From IMG/VR virus record IMGVR_UViG_3300029953_000174, positions 1 through 20,560 of that record: DNA of 20,560 bases. One strand, given 5' to 3'. Below are positions 1-7,119 of this stretch, piece by piece (position 1 is the first letter of the stretch; every line of letters starts with the position of its first letter). The translations under genes and the position numbers were made by a program. The notes beneath the pieces were generated by a model that was given only the letters and a program-made list of their open reading frames with translations, was not told the origin of the DNA and made no database searches. The stretch is from a virus.

Positions 1-397
1 AAGGGGTTGTTGCTGTGGCCCAGGTCACCCCTGCATTAGAGGAATATTGAACTCCGCTAGTCCCCGCAACCCCTGGGGCCACGATATTTGAGCCATTTAC
101 TGCAAGAGCCGAAGAATTAGGAACAGCGGAAAAGGACCTAGACGTGGGAGTAAAAGTTCCGACACCATTGACCCCCCCGAAGGCTGCGGATAGTTTGGGG
201 TACTGTAATCGACTGATAATCGATCCATCACACCGTAACCAATAAGGATCAGGAAATCCGGCTACTACAGCGGGAAGACCGTTTGGAGGTCCAGAAGGGA
301 GGGTGGAAGAAGCAATTGGAATACCAGCGAATTGTTGAATGGCCCCCACATCCCACTGCGGAGGACCAATAACCGCCTTCTGATCAAAGGAACCCAT
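1..397 (-). CDS. Tail-collar receptor-binding/fibre protein, 3' part missing
   Basis: I translated this frame directly from the ATG at 397. It stays open for 132 codons and runs off the window, so the C-terminus is missing. Residues 52-82 read YWLRCDGSIISRLQYPKLS, then a glycine-rich turn and GTFTP. This is the phage tail-collar pattern (W-L-x-C-D-G-S, then YP-x-L), found at the base of short fibres and adhesins. The last visible residues, SSNAGVTW (119-126), resemble an Asp-box (S-x-D-x-G-x-x-W) with Asn in place of Asp, so a BNR-type beta-propeller may follow; this is inference. The start overlaps the stop of the upstream gene as TAATG, which suggests translational coupling. The likely role is host recognition at the baseplate or fibre tip. 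The collar call is fairly sure and the propeller is not. Confidence 0.7.
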   Translation of the reverse strand, partial: MGSFDQKAVIGPPQWDVGAIQQFAGIPIASSTLPSGPPNGLPAVVAGFPDPYWLRCDGSIISRLQYPKLSAAFGGVNGVGTFTPTSRSFSAVPNSSALAVNGSNIVAPGVAGTSGVQYSSNAGVTWATATTP

Positions 398-816
398 TAT
401 AGATCTCCACCCGATGCGGTGACCGCAATATATGCGGCAATAGCCGTTCCTAGGGTAACGTTGAGCTTATAACCCGCTGGAAGGGTGCGGCCAATGGGCC
501 ACACGATATCTGGCTGAGCCAGATTCTGAGCAAAGTTGGTCACTGCAGGGATCTGGATCTCAGTGAAGAAACCATTATTTGTAGCAGTTCCGTTTGAAGA
601 CCCATTATTCCAGAATACCCGGAGCACGGATTGAACGCAATTTCCAGAGAACTTGATACAAATCTGGTCTACCTTACTACCATTTGCTCCAGCTGTATAA
701 ATGGTAGAGACCGTACCTGTACCATCCGTTGCCGTATTAGCGGCTGAGACCTGGATGCCACCGGCCCCAAAATTGGGAGTTTGGGGGGTAATAACTGAGT
801 TGGGAGTAGTAGACAT
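397..816 (-). CDS. Small phage virion-domain protein of the fibre locus
   Basis: This is a 139-residue protein with no signal peptide and no membrane segment. It opens with a low-complexity stretch (NSVITPQTPNFGAGGIQVS). It then has STIYTAGANGSKVDQI, a cysteine pair near residues 53 and 60, a WNNGSSNGT turn, and a C-terminus ending in TASGGDL. From family knowledge, this layout (TAGANGS near the start, beta-rich core, terminal gly-gly-asp) is common in small phage structural proteins encoded beside tail fibres, but their function is not established. The start overlaps the preceding stop as TAATG, and the stop overlaps the collar gene in the same way, so the three genes are probably translated together. 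An accessory subunit of the fibre or adhesin is plausible. I do not know its exact role. Confidence 0.7.
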   Translation of the reverse strand: MSTTPNSVITPQTPNFGAGGIQVSAANTATDGTGTVSTIYTAGANGSKVDQICIKFSGNCVQSVLRVFWNNGSSNGTATNNGFFTEIQIPAVTNFAQNLAQPDIVWPIGRTLPAGYKLNVTLGTAIAAYIAVTASGGDL

Positions 817-1292
817 TAGTTAAAGGCTCCGTAAAAGGTATATATGTTAAGGGTAGTTCCAATTCCCACAGCTCCAGCCGCCGTAGCACTACCGGCAGCT
901 GAGGTGGCGGAGATTGCCGCATTAGTGGCACTGGTGGCTGCGTTTGTAGCCTGTGTGGTGGCTAGCCCCGCCTGGGCGGTAGCTGTAGCTGCACTTGCAG
1001 TAGCGGAGACCGCCGCAGCAGTGGCCGTGCTGATATAACCTGCTGTAGTGGTCGCACTATTAGCCGCTGCTGTTGCGGATGTGGCCGAAGAAGCTGCTGA
1101 GGTGGCAGCGGTCGTTGCGCTGTTTGCGGCCGCCGTAGCGGATGAAGAGGCCGCATTTGAGTATCCTAAGGCGGTAGCAATGAGCGTATTAATTGCACTT
1201 GTGGCCGATACAACCATCGAGTTTAGAGTAGCTGCGAAGGCATTAAAATCGGCTGCTGAAGGTACTTGTCCGTTTGAAAAGGGCCAACCCAT
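816..1292 (-). CDS. Ala/Ser/Thr-rich tail fibre shaft protein
   Basis: This 158-residue protein begins MGWPFSNGQVPSAADFNAFA, a type of N-terminus seen in phage tail fibre and tail accessory proteins. Residues about 44-140 are almost only Ala, Ser, Thr and Asn (for example ATAAANSATTAATSAASSA). Such tracts form trimeric coiled-coil-like shafts in phage fibres. The C-terminus turns to IGTTLNIYTFYGAFN. The underlying DNA is repetitive and makes long open frames on the other strands, which I regard as artefacts. A good ribosome binding site, AAGGAG, lies 6 bases before the ATG. The stop overlaps the next gene as TAATG. It is probably a short fibre or a connector between baseplate and adhesin. Unlike most such shafts it is a separate short protein rather than part of a long fibre. 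Confidence 0.7.
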   Translation of the reverse strand: MGWPFSNGQVPSAADFNAFAATLNSMVVSATSAINTLIATALGYSNAASSSATAAANSATTAATSAASSATSATAAANSATTTAGYISTATAAAVSATASAATATAQAGLATTQATNAATSATNAAISATSAAGSATAAGAVGIGTTLNIYTFYGAFN

Positions 1293-1301
1293 ATTATCTC
1301 C

Positions 1302-2216
1302 TTAAGAGGCAAATCCGAAGGAGCCAATAGAGACCCCATCCATATATACAGTGGTAGAACACGAGGTATCCGTTCCCCAACTGGATGTTCCACTAAATGA
1401 GAAGTTACCTGTAGGACTGGAAGTCCCCAGGGTAACAGGTCCCACGATACTTCCCGATGGGTAAAAAACTGTGGTCTCAGTAACGGTAGCACTACACCAG
1501 GAACTAGCGATATTCAGGGTGATAGTGGTTCCAGTAGGAGCAGTGGATGGACCATAGCTATATGTGGGAGTATATTGACCGAAGTTGGCATAGTTATAGG
1601 TATAGACGGGGGTTCCTCCCACAGATAACACTGCAGTCCCTGTCCAACCTCCAGCAGGCCAACTGGCTGTCCCGGTGTAGCTGAAATTCCCGGAGCCATC
1701 CGTGGTTCCGAGAGTAACTGGGGGGGCACTAGTAACAACCCCACCAGTGGAGTTATAAATGGTCTGAGTATAGGAAACAGCAGCAAGCGGGGTAGACCCC
1801 GTAATGCTAAGGTAAGTACTTGCTCCATTGGGGGCATCATAAGGAGCCCAGCTATAACTCGGAGGAGATGCTGAGCTAATGGAGTAGGTAGACCCCACAG
1901 TTACGGTGTTTCCCGAGCTATCCACCGCCTTCACCTGAAGGGTATGAGAACCCGCACCAATTTGACCGGCATTTCCCCCGCTATAGTTAACCGAGGCTCC
2001 AGCAGTGAACGAAAAATTATTCCAAGAACCACCGTCGAGCTCCCATTGAATAGTGGAGATAGCCCCCGCAGTGGTAGTGGCTACCCCAGAAATGGCCTCA
2101 GGGGTAGAGTTGCTGATAATGGTACTCCCATTAGCGGGAGTATTAATGGAGAGGGTAAGAGGGAAGGCTCCACCGTTTCCTAGTATTCCTGCATTTAGAC
2201 ATCCAGGAACGATCAT
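1302..2216 (-). CDS. Ig-like tail/fibre protein with duplicated C-terminal module
   Basis: This 304-residue protein has three parts. Residues about 20-115 resemble a bacterial Ig-like domain (INTPANGSTI at the start; GSHTLQVKAVDSSGNTV, as in Ig folds that bind surfaces). Residues 117-211 and 214-304 are two copies of one beta-rich module. Both have P-[ST]-YS, then PVTLGT, then GNFS[YF][ST]GT[AS]SW. The cysteines at 241 and 286 are only in the second copy. Despite being extracellular in kind it has no signal peptide, as expected for a virion protein assembled in the cytoplasm. The start overlaps the upstream stop as ATGA. In phages, Ig-like domains usually help weak binding to host surface sugars. 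The role as a host-binding accessory tail protein is inferred from content and position. Confidence 0.65.
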   Translation of the reverse strand: MIVPGCLNAGILGNGGAFPLTLSINTPANGSTIISNSTPEAISGVATTTAGAISTIQWELDGGSWNNFSFTAGASVNYSGGNAGQIGAGSHTLQVKAVDSSGNTVTVGSTYSISSASPPSYSWAPYDAPNGASTYLSITGSTPLAAVSYTQTIYNSTGGVVTSAPPVTLGTTDGSGNFSYTGTASWPAGGWTGTAVLSVGGTPVYTYNYANFGQYTPTYSYGPSTAPTGTTITLNIASSWCSATVTETTVFYPSGSIVGPVTLGTSSPTGNFSFSGTSSWGTDTSCSTTVYMDGVSIGSFGFAS

Positions 2217-2872
2217 GATATATTCCCTGCGGCGGATAAGACTATCCGGTTATCATAATCCACAAAGTACAGAAGGGAGTCCTGGCCATTCGCTCCAGCT
2301 GTCAGGTTAACTCGAGCTCCGTTGGCTCCTACCCAAGACGTAGATCTACTGGTAATCGTACGACCTCCCGTGGAATCCTGTAAAAAGGTAATGATTCCAC
2401 TTTGACCGGGGACTACGTTTGTGGGAGTCCCGAGAACGAAATTTCCCGTAACGGCGTTAGTTACTCCGGTTCCTGCCCCTACACTGAAATTATTAGAAGC
2501 CCCAAAATTCAGGGTCAAAGTTCCGGCAGGGGCCGCAGGTTGAACGGGCAAGAAAGCTCCACGTTGACCGACAGTCCAGTTATTATTATTGGTTGTTAGG
2601 GAGTTCTGAACAGCCAGAAGAAAGTTTCCTACCAACTCTGACATATTATTATCATCATTAGCGCTATTCCCAGACTCATTAACGATGAATTGACCTATCA
2701 TTGCGGCTACAAAAGCCGATTGACGAATGGTGGTATTGATCTGTTGAGAGCTGGCTGTTCCAGTCTGATATCCATTCAGTAGCAAACTAGTGAGGGCTGC
2801 ATAGGCCGTGGGGGACAGGGTGTTAGCTGATCCACCTGTTGCGAATTGTTGAAACTGATTAACAGCGGTCAT
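2213..2872 (-). CDS. Tail fibre-like protein
   Basis: This is a 219-residue protein with no signal peptide. The N-terminal half (MTAVNQFQQFATGGSANTLS, then AYAALTSLLLNGYQTGTASSQQINTT) is helical. It matches the N-terminal part of many phage tail fibre or tail tip proteins, where it attaches to the baseplate. The C-terminal half is beta-rich and ends in NGQDSLLYFVDYDNRIVLS, a closing segment I associate with phage fibre proteins. The gene follows the DUF2612 baseplate gene, with an AGAGGA ribosome binding site before the ATG. It is coupled to the Ig-like gene by ATGA. Length is well below that of a full receptor-binding fibre, so it is likely one subunit of a several-part fibre or the adaptor for it. 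The fibre assignment is moderately sure; receptor specificity cannot be read. Confidence 0.7.
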   Translation of the reverse strand: MTAVNQFQQFATGGSANTLSPTAYAALTSLLLNGYQTGTASSQQINTTIRQSAFVAAMIGQFIVNESGNSANDDNNMSELVGNFLLAVQNSLTTNNNNWTVGQRGAFLPVQPAAPAGTLTLNFGASNNFSVGAGTGVTNAVTGNFVLGTPTNVVPGQSGIITFLQDSTGGRTITSRSTSWVGANGARVNLTAGANGQDSLLYFVDYDNRIVLSAAGNIS

Positions 2873-2882
2873 ATTATCCTCT

Positions 2883-3569
2883 TTATGCTATAAGTCCGGC
2901 CCAGGATCCACTATCGAATCCTGCGAAATTGGGTGTGTTTAAATCAAATGCAAATAATGGCCCAGGAACTAGTTGGTAAAAATAATCCGTAATCAATACC
3001 CCAGCCGGCCTCAAGTTCAGGTCCCCTTGAGTAAACAAGGCCAACATCAGGGCATCAGGAGTGGTTTGCCCGATAAGTCCCATCTGCATGGTCAAGTTCG
3101 CGGGGTCTTGAATAAATACTGTGAACCCCAGGGGAGTAAAAAGTATCTCCGCTATTTCATAAGCTTGGGGTAAACTACCGTCCCATTGGTTATTCAGGAT
3201 TTTGGCGTAGACTACCAAACGATAGTGGTCATCGGGAAGATTCACGAGACCAGAGGTGGGGTCTGTAGGTCCTTGCCAAACCCCCTGATCAAATCCTAAC
3301 CCCGGAGTATCAAAAGCAAAATAGACTCCAGTAATGGGTTCCTCTAATTGTCTGCTTACTCCCACCCATTGACCAACCACATCCAGTTGACTCCCCACAG
3401 CAACATCCACATCATACAAACCGTTCATCACCTGGTAGAGTGCAATCATGTCAGCGAAAGGCTGACAGGTAGCAGAGACCATTGAGGTGAAGTTAGGCTT
3501 ATTGGAATGCTCAGAGGTGATTAGATTTGTATATGGGTAACTGAGGCCCGTAACGTTAGTTATGGACAT
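2883..3569 (-). CDS. DUF2612-type baseplate protein (Mu gp48-like position)
   Basis: This 228-residue protein carries the hallmarks of the DUF2612 phage family. These are a helical N-terminal third (ADMIALYQVMNGLYDVDVAVGSQLDVVGQWVG), a middle FDTPGLGFDQGVWQGPTDPTSG, and a DDHYRLVVYAKILNNQWDGS segment. In related phages it lies directly after baseplate J and forms the outer part of the baseplate wedge, linking it to fibres, as gp48/gpI proteins do in Mu and P2. Here its ATG follows the J-gene stop with no base in between (TAAATG). A second FDxxxxFxGFDSGSW segment near the C-terminus echoes the middle FDTPGLGFDQG segment and may be a small internal repeat. The fibre-like gene follows after 10 bases. 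The family call is confident; the structural role is taken from homologous systems. Confidence 0.85.
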   Translation of the reverse strand: MSITNVTGLSYPYTNLITSEHSNKPNFTSMVSATCQPFADMIALYQVMNGLYDVDVAVGSQLDVVGQWVGVSRQLEEPITGVYFAFDTPGLGFDQGVWQGPTDPTSGLVNLPDDHYRLVVYAKILNNQWDGSLPQAYEIAEILFTPLGFTVFIQDPANLTMQMGLIGQTTPDALMLALFTQGDLNLRPAGVLITDYFYQLVPGPLFAFDLNTPNFAGFDSGSWAGLIA

Positions 3570-4751
3570 TTAAGCCACCGACAATTGGATATTAGCTGCC
3601 GTACAGCTAGCTGCAGCGTTATAGGCAATGGTAACATTCCCCGTTCCTGTGGGACTAGCGCTCGTTCCTAAATAGAAGGTAGAGATGTAGAAGGTAGCTC
3701 CTAAGGACCCCCCGAGAGAGGCCACTGCGGAGGCCTGTGAGGCATAAACATCCTCTCCAATCCCCAGAGCTGCGGTGAATGCGGCTAGGGCATTCATCAA
3801 GGCGACTCCCGTAGTCGATACATAGCCATTTAATGGCTGAATGGTCACCGCATAATAGATCGGAACTTCCATTAGTTCAAAGAAGTTAATAGTAGTGGGA
3901 AGCCCCACCTGGTCCACACTGATATACTGAGTGGTTCCGTAGGTCTGAATACCGGGGGGCTTCTCAAGAGCGATAGCCTGACCGATCAATGTTACTGAGC
4001 CGCCCTCCACAATGGGGGCAATACTATGGGCCGGAACTCCATTACTATCGGTGGCCCCCGTGGCATTCTCATATATGTAAGACCTTCCCACCCCAGGGAC
4101 ATTGGCTACGTTTGCTGCGATAGCGTCAATGATTGACCGGGCCGGTATTGCAGTCGAGTTACTTTGGCGAATTCGAAGAGCCCCATCCGTTTCAAGTGGG
4201 TTTCCCACAGTGGCCGCAGCAGTATTCGTAAATGTCTGCCAACCCGACTGGGGGTTATAGATGGTGTTAATCTGTCCAATGCCTGCGGCAATCGATCCAG
4301 GGGCCTGGGCCGTAACGGTAACGGTGGTGGACCCGGAAATCCCTATGGTTACTGAGGGAGGAAGCCCCCACATATTCCCATTGACGTCTTCCACCACTCC
4401 GTTAAGTATGACGGTTCCGACTGTTCCTCCGACATTACCAACGGCCTGAGAGTTAGTAGGAGCTAGTCTCTGCATTCCATTGATCTTCACCAGGGAAGAT
4501 AGATTCGTTCCTTGAGAATAAGAGGGTGAGAAAGATTGAAAGACTGAAATGGCAGCCTGGTTACAATCATTAATGGCCGAAGCGATAGCCGCTATCCACT
4601 GTCCATCCTGAGAATCAGGGTCGACATAAATGTCCGATCCGTAGATACCCTGGAAGGTAGCAATTAAGCTATTGTAAATGTCATTAAACAGGGGAGCCGA
4701 GATACCCGTAGAAGAGATAGTCGGTCCAAGTGTCGCAAGAGGGTAGGTCAT
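3570..4751 (-). CDS. Baseplate J-like protein (Mu gp47 / P2 J family)
   Basis: This 393-residue protein forms the baseplate wedge that surrounds the hub and transmits the trigger for sheath contraction. The N-terminus (LGPTISSTGISAPLFNDIYN, then GIYGSDIYVDPDSQDGQWIAAIASAIND) and the following SYSQGTNLSSLVKINGMQR are typical of the Baseplate_J domain. A beta-rich middle (TVGTVILNGVVEDVNG) and the RIRQSNSTAIPARSIIDAI segment also fit. Length is normal for the family. Its ATG overlaps the stop of the gp25-like gene as TAATG and its stop abuts the DUF2612 gene, so the order gp25-like, J, DUF2612 is the canonical wedge cassette. There are no obvious defects. The call is confident. Confidence 0.92.
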   Translation of the reverse strand: MTYPLATLGPTISSTGISAPLFNDIYNSLIATFQGIYGSDIYVDPDSQDGQWIAAIASAINDCNQAAISVFQSFSPSYSQGTNLSSLVKINGMQRLAPTNSQAVGNVGGTVGTVILNGVVEDVNGNMWGLPPSVTIGISGSTTVTVTAQAPGSIAAGIGQINTIYNPQSGWQTFTNTAAATVGNPLETDGALRIRQSNSTAIPARSIIDAIAANVANVPGVGRSYIYENATGATDSNGVPAHSIAPIVEGGSVTLIGQAIALEKPPGIQTYGTTQYISVDQVGLPTTINFFELMEVPIYYAVTIQPLNGYVSTTGVALMNALAAFTAALGIGEDVYASQASAVASLGGSLGATFYISTFYLGTSASPTGTGNVTIAYNAAASCTAANIQLSVA

Positions 4752-5164
4752 TAGGTCACCGAAGAAATTCCAAGGGTATAAGTATATCCAATTGAGTCCC
4801 CGATATTCGAGACATTCAGGTTGGACAGGATAACTTGTCCATAGACAGTATCTACCGTGCAGGCTACAAAAGCCCGACGAGTCTCTGTGTTGACTCCGCT
4901 AACATAATCAACGATTTCGTTGACTCCCTGCGTATCCAGAATTGCCCCCTGGATAGCCTGATCATAAGAGGCCATTCGATCCATCCCCAGGATTTTGGTG
5001 TCATAGGGGACTCCCACAGTGGGGTCAAGGAACCATTCCCCCTGAACAAGTCCGAGCCGGGTCTGGATAGCCTGAGCCACCGCTTCCGGCTGATTGACCC
5101 AAAAATTCCCAGACTGTTGCCCGAAGGTATAATCACCACGAGAATCAAGTTTTCTGTAGATCAT
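4751..5164 (-). CDS. gp25-like baseplate wedge / sheath initiator protein
   Basis: This 137-residue protein is in the place where gp25/gpW-type wedge proteins are found, between the spike and baseplate J. Residues 1-20 are polar. Then QPEAVAQAIQTRLGLVQGEWFLDPTVGVPYDTKILG matches the common phage pattern in which a helix is followed by G-E-W-x-x-D-x-x-x-G-(V/I)-P-Y. The remainder (AIQGAILDTQGVNEIVDYVSG and a beta-rich tail) completes the lysozyme-inhibitor-like fold of the family. In contractile tails this protein joins the wedge to the first sheath ring. The ATG overlaps the spike stop as ATGA and the stop overlaps J as TAATG. The call is confident by motif and synteny. Confidence 0.85.
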   Translation of the reverse strand: MIYRKLDSRGDYTFGQQSGNFWVNQPEAVAQAIQTRLGLVQGEWFLDPTVGVPYDTKILGMDRMASYDQAIQGAILDTQGVNEIVDYVSGVNTETRRAFVACTVDTVYGQVILSNLNVSNIGDSIGYTYTLGISSVT

Positions 5165-5853
5165 GTTGGAGGCCCACTGTTATTGCTTCCACTCTGTACC
5201 CCACTATGTTCATGGGTACTTCCAATGGAGTGGCCATTGTTAGTAAAGGTTCCTGTAGAAGCCACATTGCCATTTAAGGCGATAGTTCCAGAGGAGTTTA
5301 TTGTAGTGTTCGTGGTATTTAGTACCACATTGGCTGAGGTGACTGTAACGGTTCCCGTGCCACTGGTTTCTTTCAAATCGATCAGGGTGTTACCCGTCTC
5401 TGACCTAAGCTGAGTTGAGGTAGCGCTGACATTAGTTAAGAGCCGGGTCTGCGACCGGATACCAACAAAAGCAAATCCATCCGATAGGTCATGCATCCTG
5501 AGCTCTGTGGGGTTCACGTTTCTTCCATAGTACCACCAAGAGTCAATACACCGAGAGGCGAATATTACTAAGGCTTCATCCCCCTTCGCTATGGGGAAGG
5601 TTAGTGTATAACCCCCACCATTCGGGAAATAAACAGGAACATCAATTAATAGGGGGAGATTCACCCAGTTATTGGCCCCCGTTTGAGGATCCTCTACAGG
5701 AACGGGTATCTGGGGCAATGCCGTGCACGTTAGGGCCGTTGTATTGAAGCTCTGGATGATACAGGGGAGGGCCGTCCATAACTCTCTCTGGCGCCCATCC
5801 AGGGCCGCTATGAACAGCTCTTGGAGATTCTCAAATCTTTCTCTACGGTCCAT
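5161..5853 (-). CDS. Gp138-family membrane-puncturing spike
   Basis: This 230-residue protein is the central needle under the tail hub that pierces the outer membrane. Residues about 25-130 form the OB-fold of the gp138 family (PCIIQSFNTTALTCTALPQI, DVPVYFPNGGGYTLTFPIAKGDEALVIFASRCIDSWW). Residues about 140-205 are a repetitive beta-strand region (TVTVTSANVVLNTTNTT) consistent with an intertwined trimeric beta-helix. The tip is STHEHSGVQSG; H214 and H216 form the HxH motif that in related spikes binds an iron ion at the apex of the trimer. A GGAA ribosome binding site precedes the ATG, and one base separates it from the hub stop. The stop is ATGA-coupled to the gp25-like gene. The usual apex form is HTH; here it is HEH, which should still bind metal. 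Confidence 0.9.
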   Translation of the reverse strand: MDRRERFENLQELFIAALDGRQRELWTALPCIIQSFNTTALTCTALPQIPVPVEDPQTGANNWVNLPLLIDVPVYFPNGGGYTLTFPIAKGDEALVIFASRCIDSWWYYGRNVNPTELRMHDLSDGFAFVGIRSQTRLLTNVSATSTQLRSETGNTLIDLKETSGTGTVTVTSANVVLNTTNTTINSSGTIALNGNVASTGTFTNNGHSIGSTHEHSGVQSGSNNSGPPT

Positions 5854-5854
5854 T

Positions 5855-6808
5855 TTAGGTTCCGGTTACCACAGCTTGGTTTATGGGGGCCGAGGTATCA
5901 ATGGCCAGGCAAACAAGCTCAGTATACCAAGCATTCCCCCGTGTGTCACCTTCATGTTCTGCTACATAAATTCGATAGGTCCCATCTTTTGATAAGGCCG
6001 TGTTGTGTTGAAAAGCCGTCCAGGAATTATAGGAAATGGGAGCCCCGGTAGCATCTTTGAACATAGTCTGAGTAATATCATTATTGTTCAGCTTTACTAG
6101 CCCACCGATCTTCAGTTTACTATTGAGTAAACACTTAACCTTAATCCCGCCATCCGTTTGTTCTGGTATCCCTACCATCCCCGTTAGTCGATTAATCTCG
6201 ACGGCTTGACCAGGAAGATACCCTCGATCAAGTAGGATGTTAACCTGTCCGTTTTGAATTGACCAAGAGGTATTCATTGTATTCATTGAATTCCGCATTT
6301 GAGTCCTGGCCATACCAAACATCACCTTGCCACGGAGATTAGGAACATGCTGGGCGTCCCCGAAGTCGGGCATATATCCAGCCTGAGTCTGGGGCATACT
6401 CTTGATGACCTCGTTCACTCGATCCACATTACTGGCCGAGGCCCCTATGGAGGTGTTTATGAACCCCTGATTGTATCCGATATCCCCATCAGAGGCTAGG
6501 ATATCTAGAAAGGTATCCGTGGCATTTTCTCGACCTACTCTAAACTGTTTGATGGTTCCTTGGAAGATTACCCCATAGGACCCATTTTGATATCCGGCAT
6601 TCAGTACTACCTGATCGAATTCCCCGCGAGTAACCACAGAGGTAATGGTGTCTCCACTGACGTTATAAACTCGAATAGCCGCTGAGTTAGGGCTTTCTAC
6701 ATCAGCCGCCTGGATCTCGAATCGAATTCTCATTTGAGATAGATCTAAGCCTTTGGCCCCCGTATAGAGAACCAGTCCTACCTTCCTAACCCATTGGTCT
6801 GGTGTCAT
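5855..6808 (-). CDS. Baseplate hub protein (gp27-like role)
   Basis: This 317-residue protein lies between the plug and the spike, the fixed position of the hub. The start, WVRKVGLVLYTGAKGLDLSQMRIRFEI, followed by NSAAIRVYNVSGDT and QVVLNAGYQNGSYGVIFQGTIKQFRVG, matches phage hub proteins of the Pam3-like and related myoviruses, which carry tube-like barrel domains. The next segment (DTFLDILASDGDIGYNQGFINTS) is also characteristic. The C-terminal LSKDGTYRIYVAEHEGDTRGNAWYTE is well conserved in these hubs. It should form the trimer that adapts the six-fold tube to the three-fold spike. The ATG overlaps the plug stop as ATGA. The call rests on order plus sequence character. No enzymatic residue is apparent. 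Confidence 0.82.
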   Translation of the reverse strand: MTPDQWVRKVGLVLYTGAKGLDLSQMRIRFEIQAADVESPNSAAIRVYNVSGDTITSVVTRGEFDQVVLNAGYQNGSYGVIFQGTIKQFRVGRENATDTFLDILASDGDIGYNQGFINTSIGASASNVDRVNEVIKSMPQTQAGYMPDFGDAQHVPNLRGKVMFGMARTQMRNSMNTMNTSWSIQNGQVNILLDRGYLPGQAVEINRLTGMVGIPEQTDGGIKVKCLLNSKLKIGGLVKLNNNDITQTMFKDATGAPISYNSWTAFQHNTALSKDGTYRIYVAEHEGDTRGNAWYTELVCLAIDTSAPINQAVVTGT

Positions 6809-7119
6809 GGCGTAGTTACAAAATAAAGATGTCCGGTAGACCCAAGATTGTTAATGGTCGGGGGAATGTAGACATCCCCATCGGTTTGAGCAATTAGTTG
6901 ACCCCCCCAGTTCATGTACCCATATTGACCCAATAAATCACACCCTGTCACTAGGGGAATAGCGGTCAATTGAGGAATAGTACCAGTCACGTCATAGATG
7001 TCTATATTCCAGCAGTCGGACGGGTCACACCAATAAACCGTGACCTGGTACTCAGTTCCCCCCAGAGAGATATTAAATATCTGTGGGTTGGGGCTAAGGG
7101 GGATTTCATAAGGGGTCAT
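6805..7119 (-). CDS. Pam3 gp18-type baseplate plug protein
   Basis: This small 104-residue beta-rich protein has the features of the cyanophage Pam3 plug domain. These are an N-terminal YEIPLSPNPQIFNISLGGTEYQVTVYW, then DCWNIDIYDVTG, PLVTGCDLLGQYGYMNWGG and a final HLYFVTTP. In Pam3-like baseplates the plug sits inside the hub and seals the tube. It has three cysteines (31, 36 and 59). It is ATGA-coupled on both sides, to the Dit-like gene upstream and the hub downstream, which fits stoichiometric co-synthesis. The length is as expected. The call is confident for the family; the plugging role is from the Pam3 structure and not from this sequence. Confidence 0.85.
   Translation of the reverse strand: MTPYEIPLSPNPQIFNISLGGTEYQVTVYWCDPSDCWNIDIYDVTGTIPQLTAIPLVTGCDLLGQYGYMNWGGQLIAQTDGDVYIPPTINNLGSTGHLYFVTTP

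Noticed and set aside
844-1305. Two Ala/Val-rich plus-strand frames opposite the fibre shaft
   Set aside because: Low-complexity Ala/Ser/Thr codons produce Ala/Val-rich open frames when read on the other strand. They look like membrane proteins but lack start signals.
4835-5413. 192-codon plus-strand frame opposite the gp25-like and spike genes
   Set aside because: It spans the antisense of two well-supported genes, and its sequence resembles no known family; a shadow frame.
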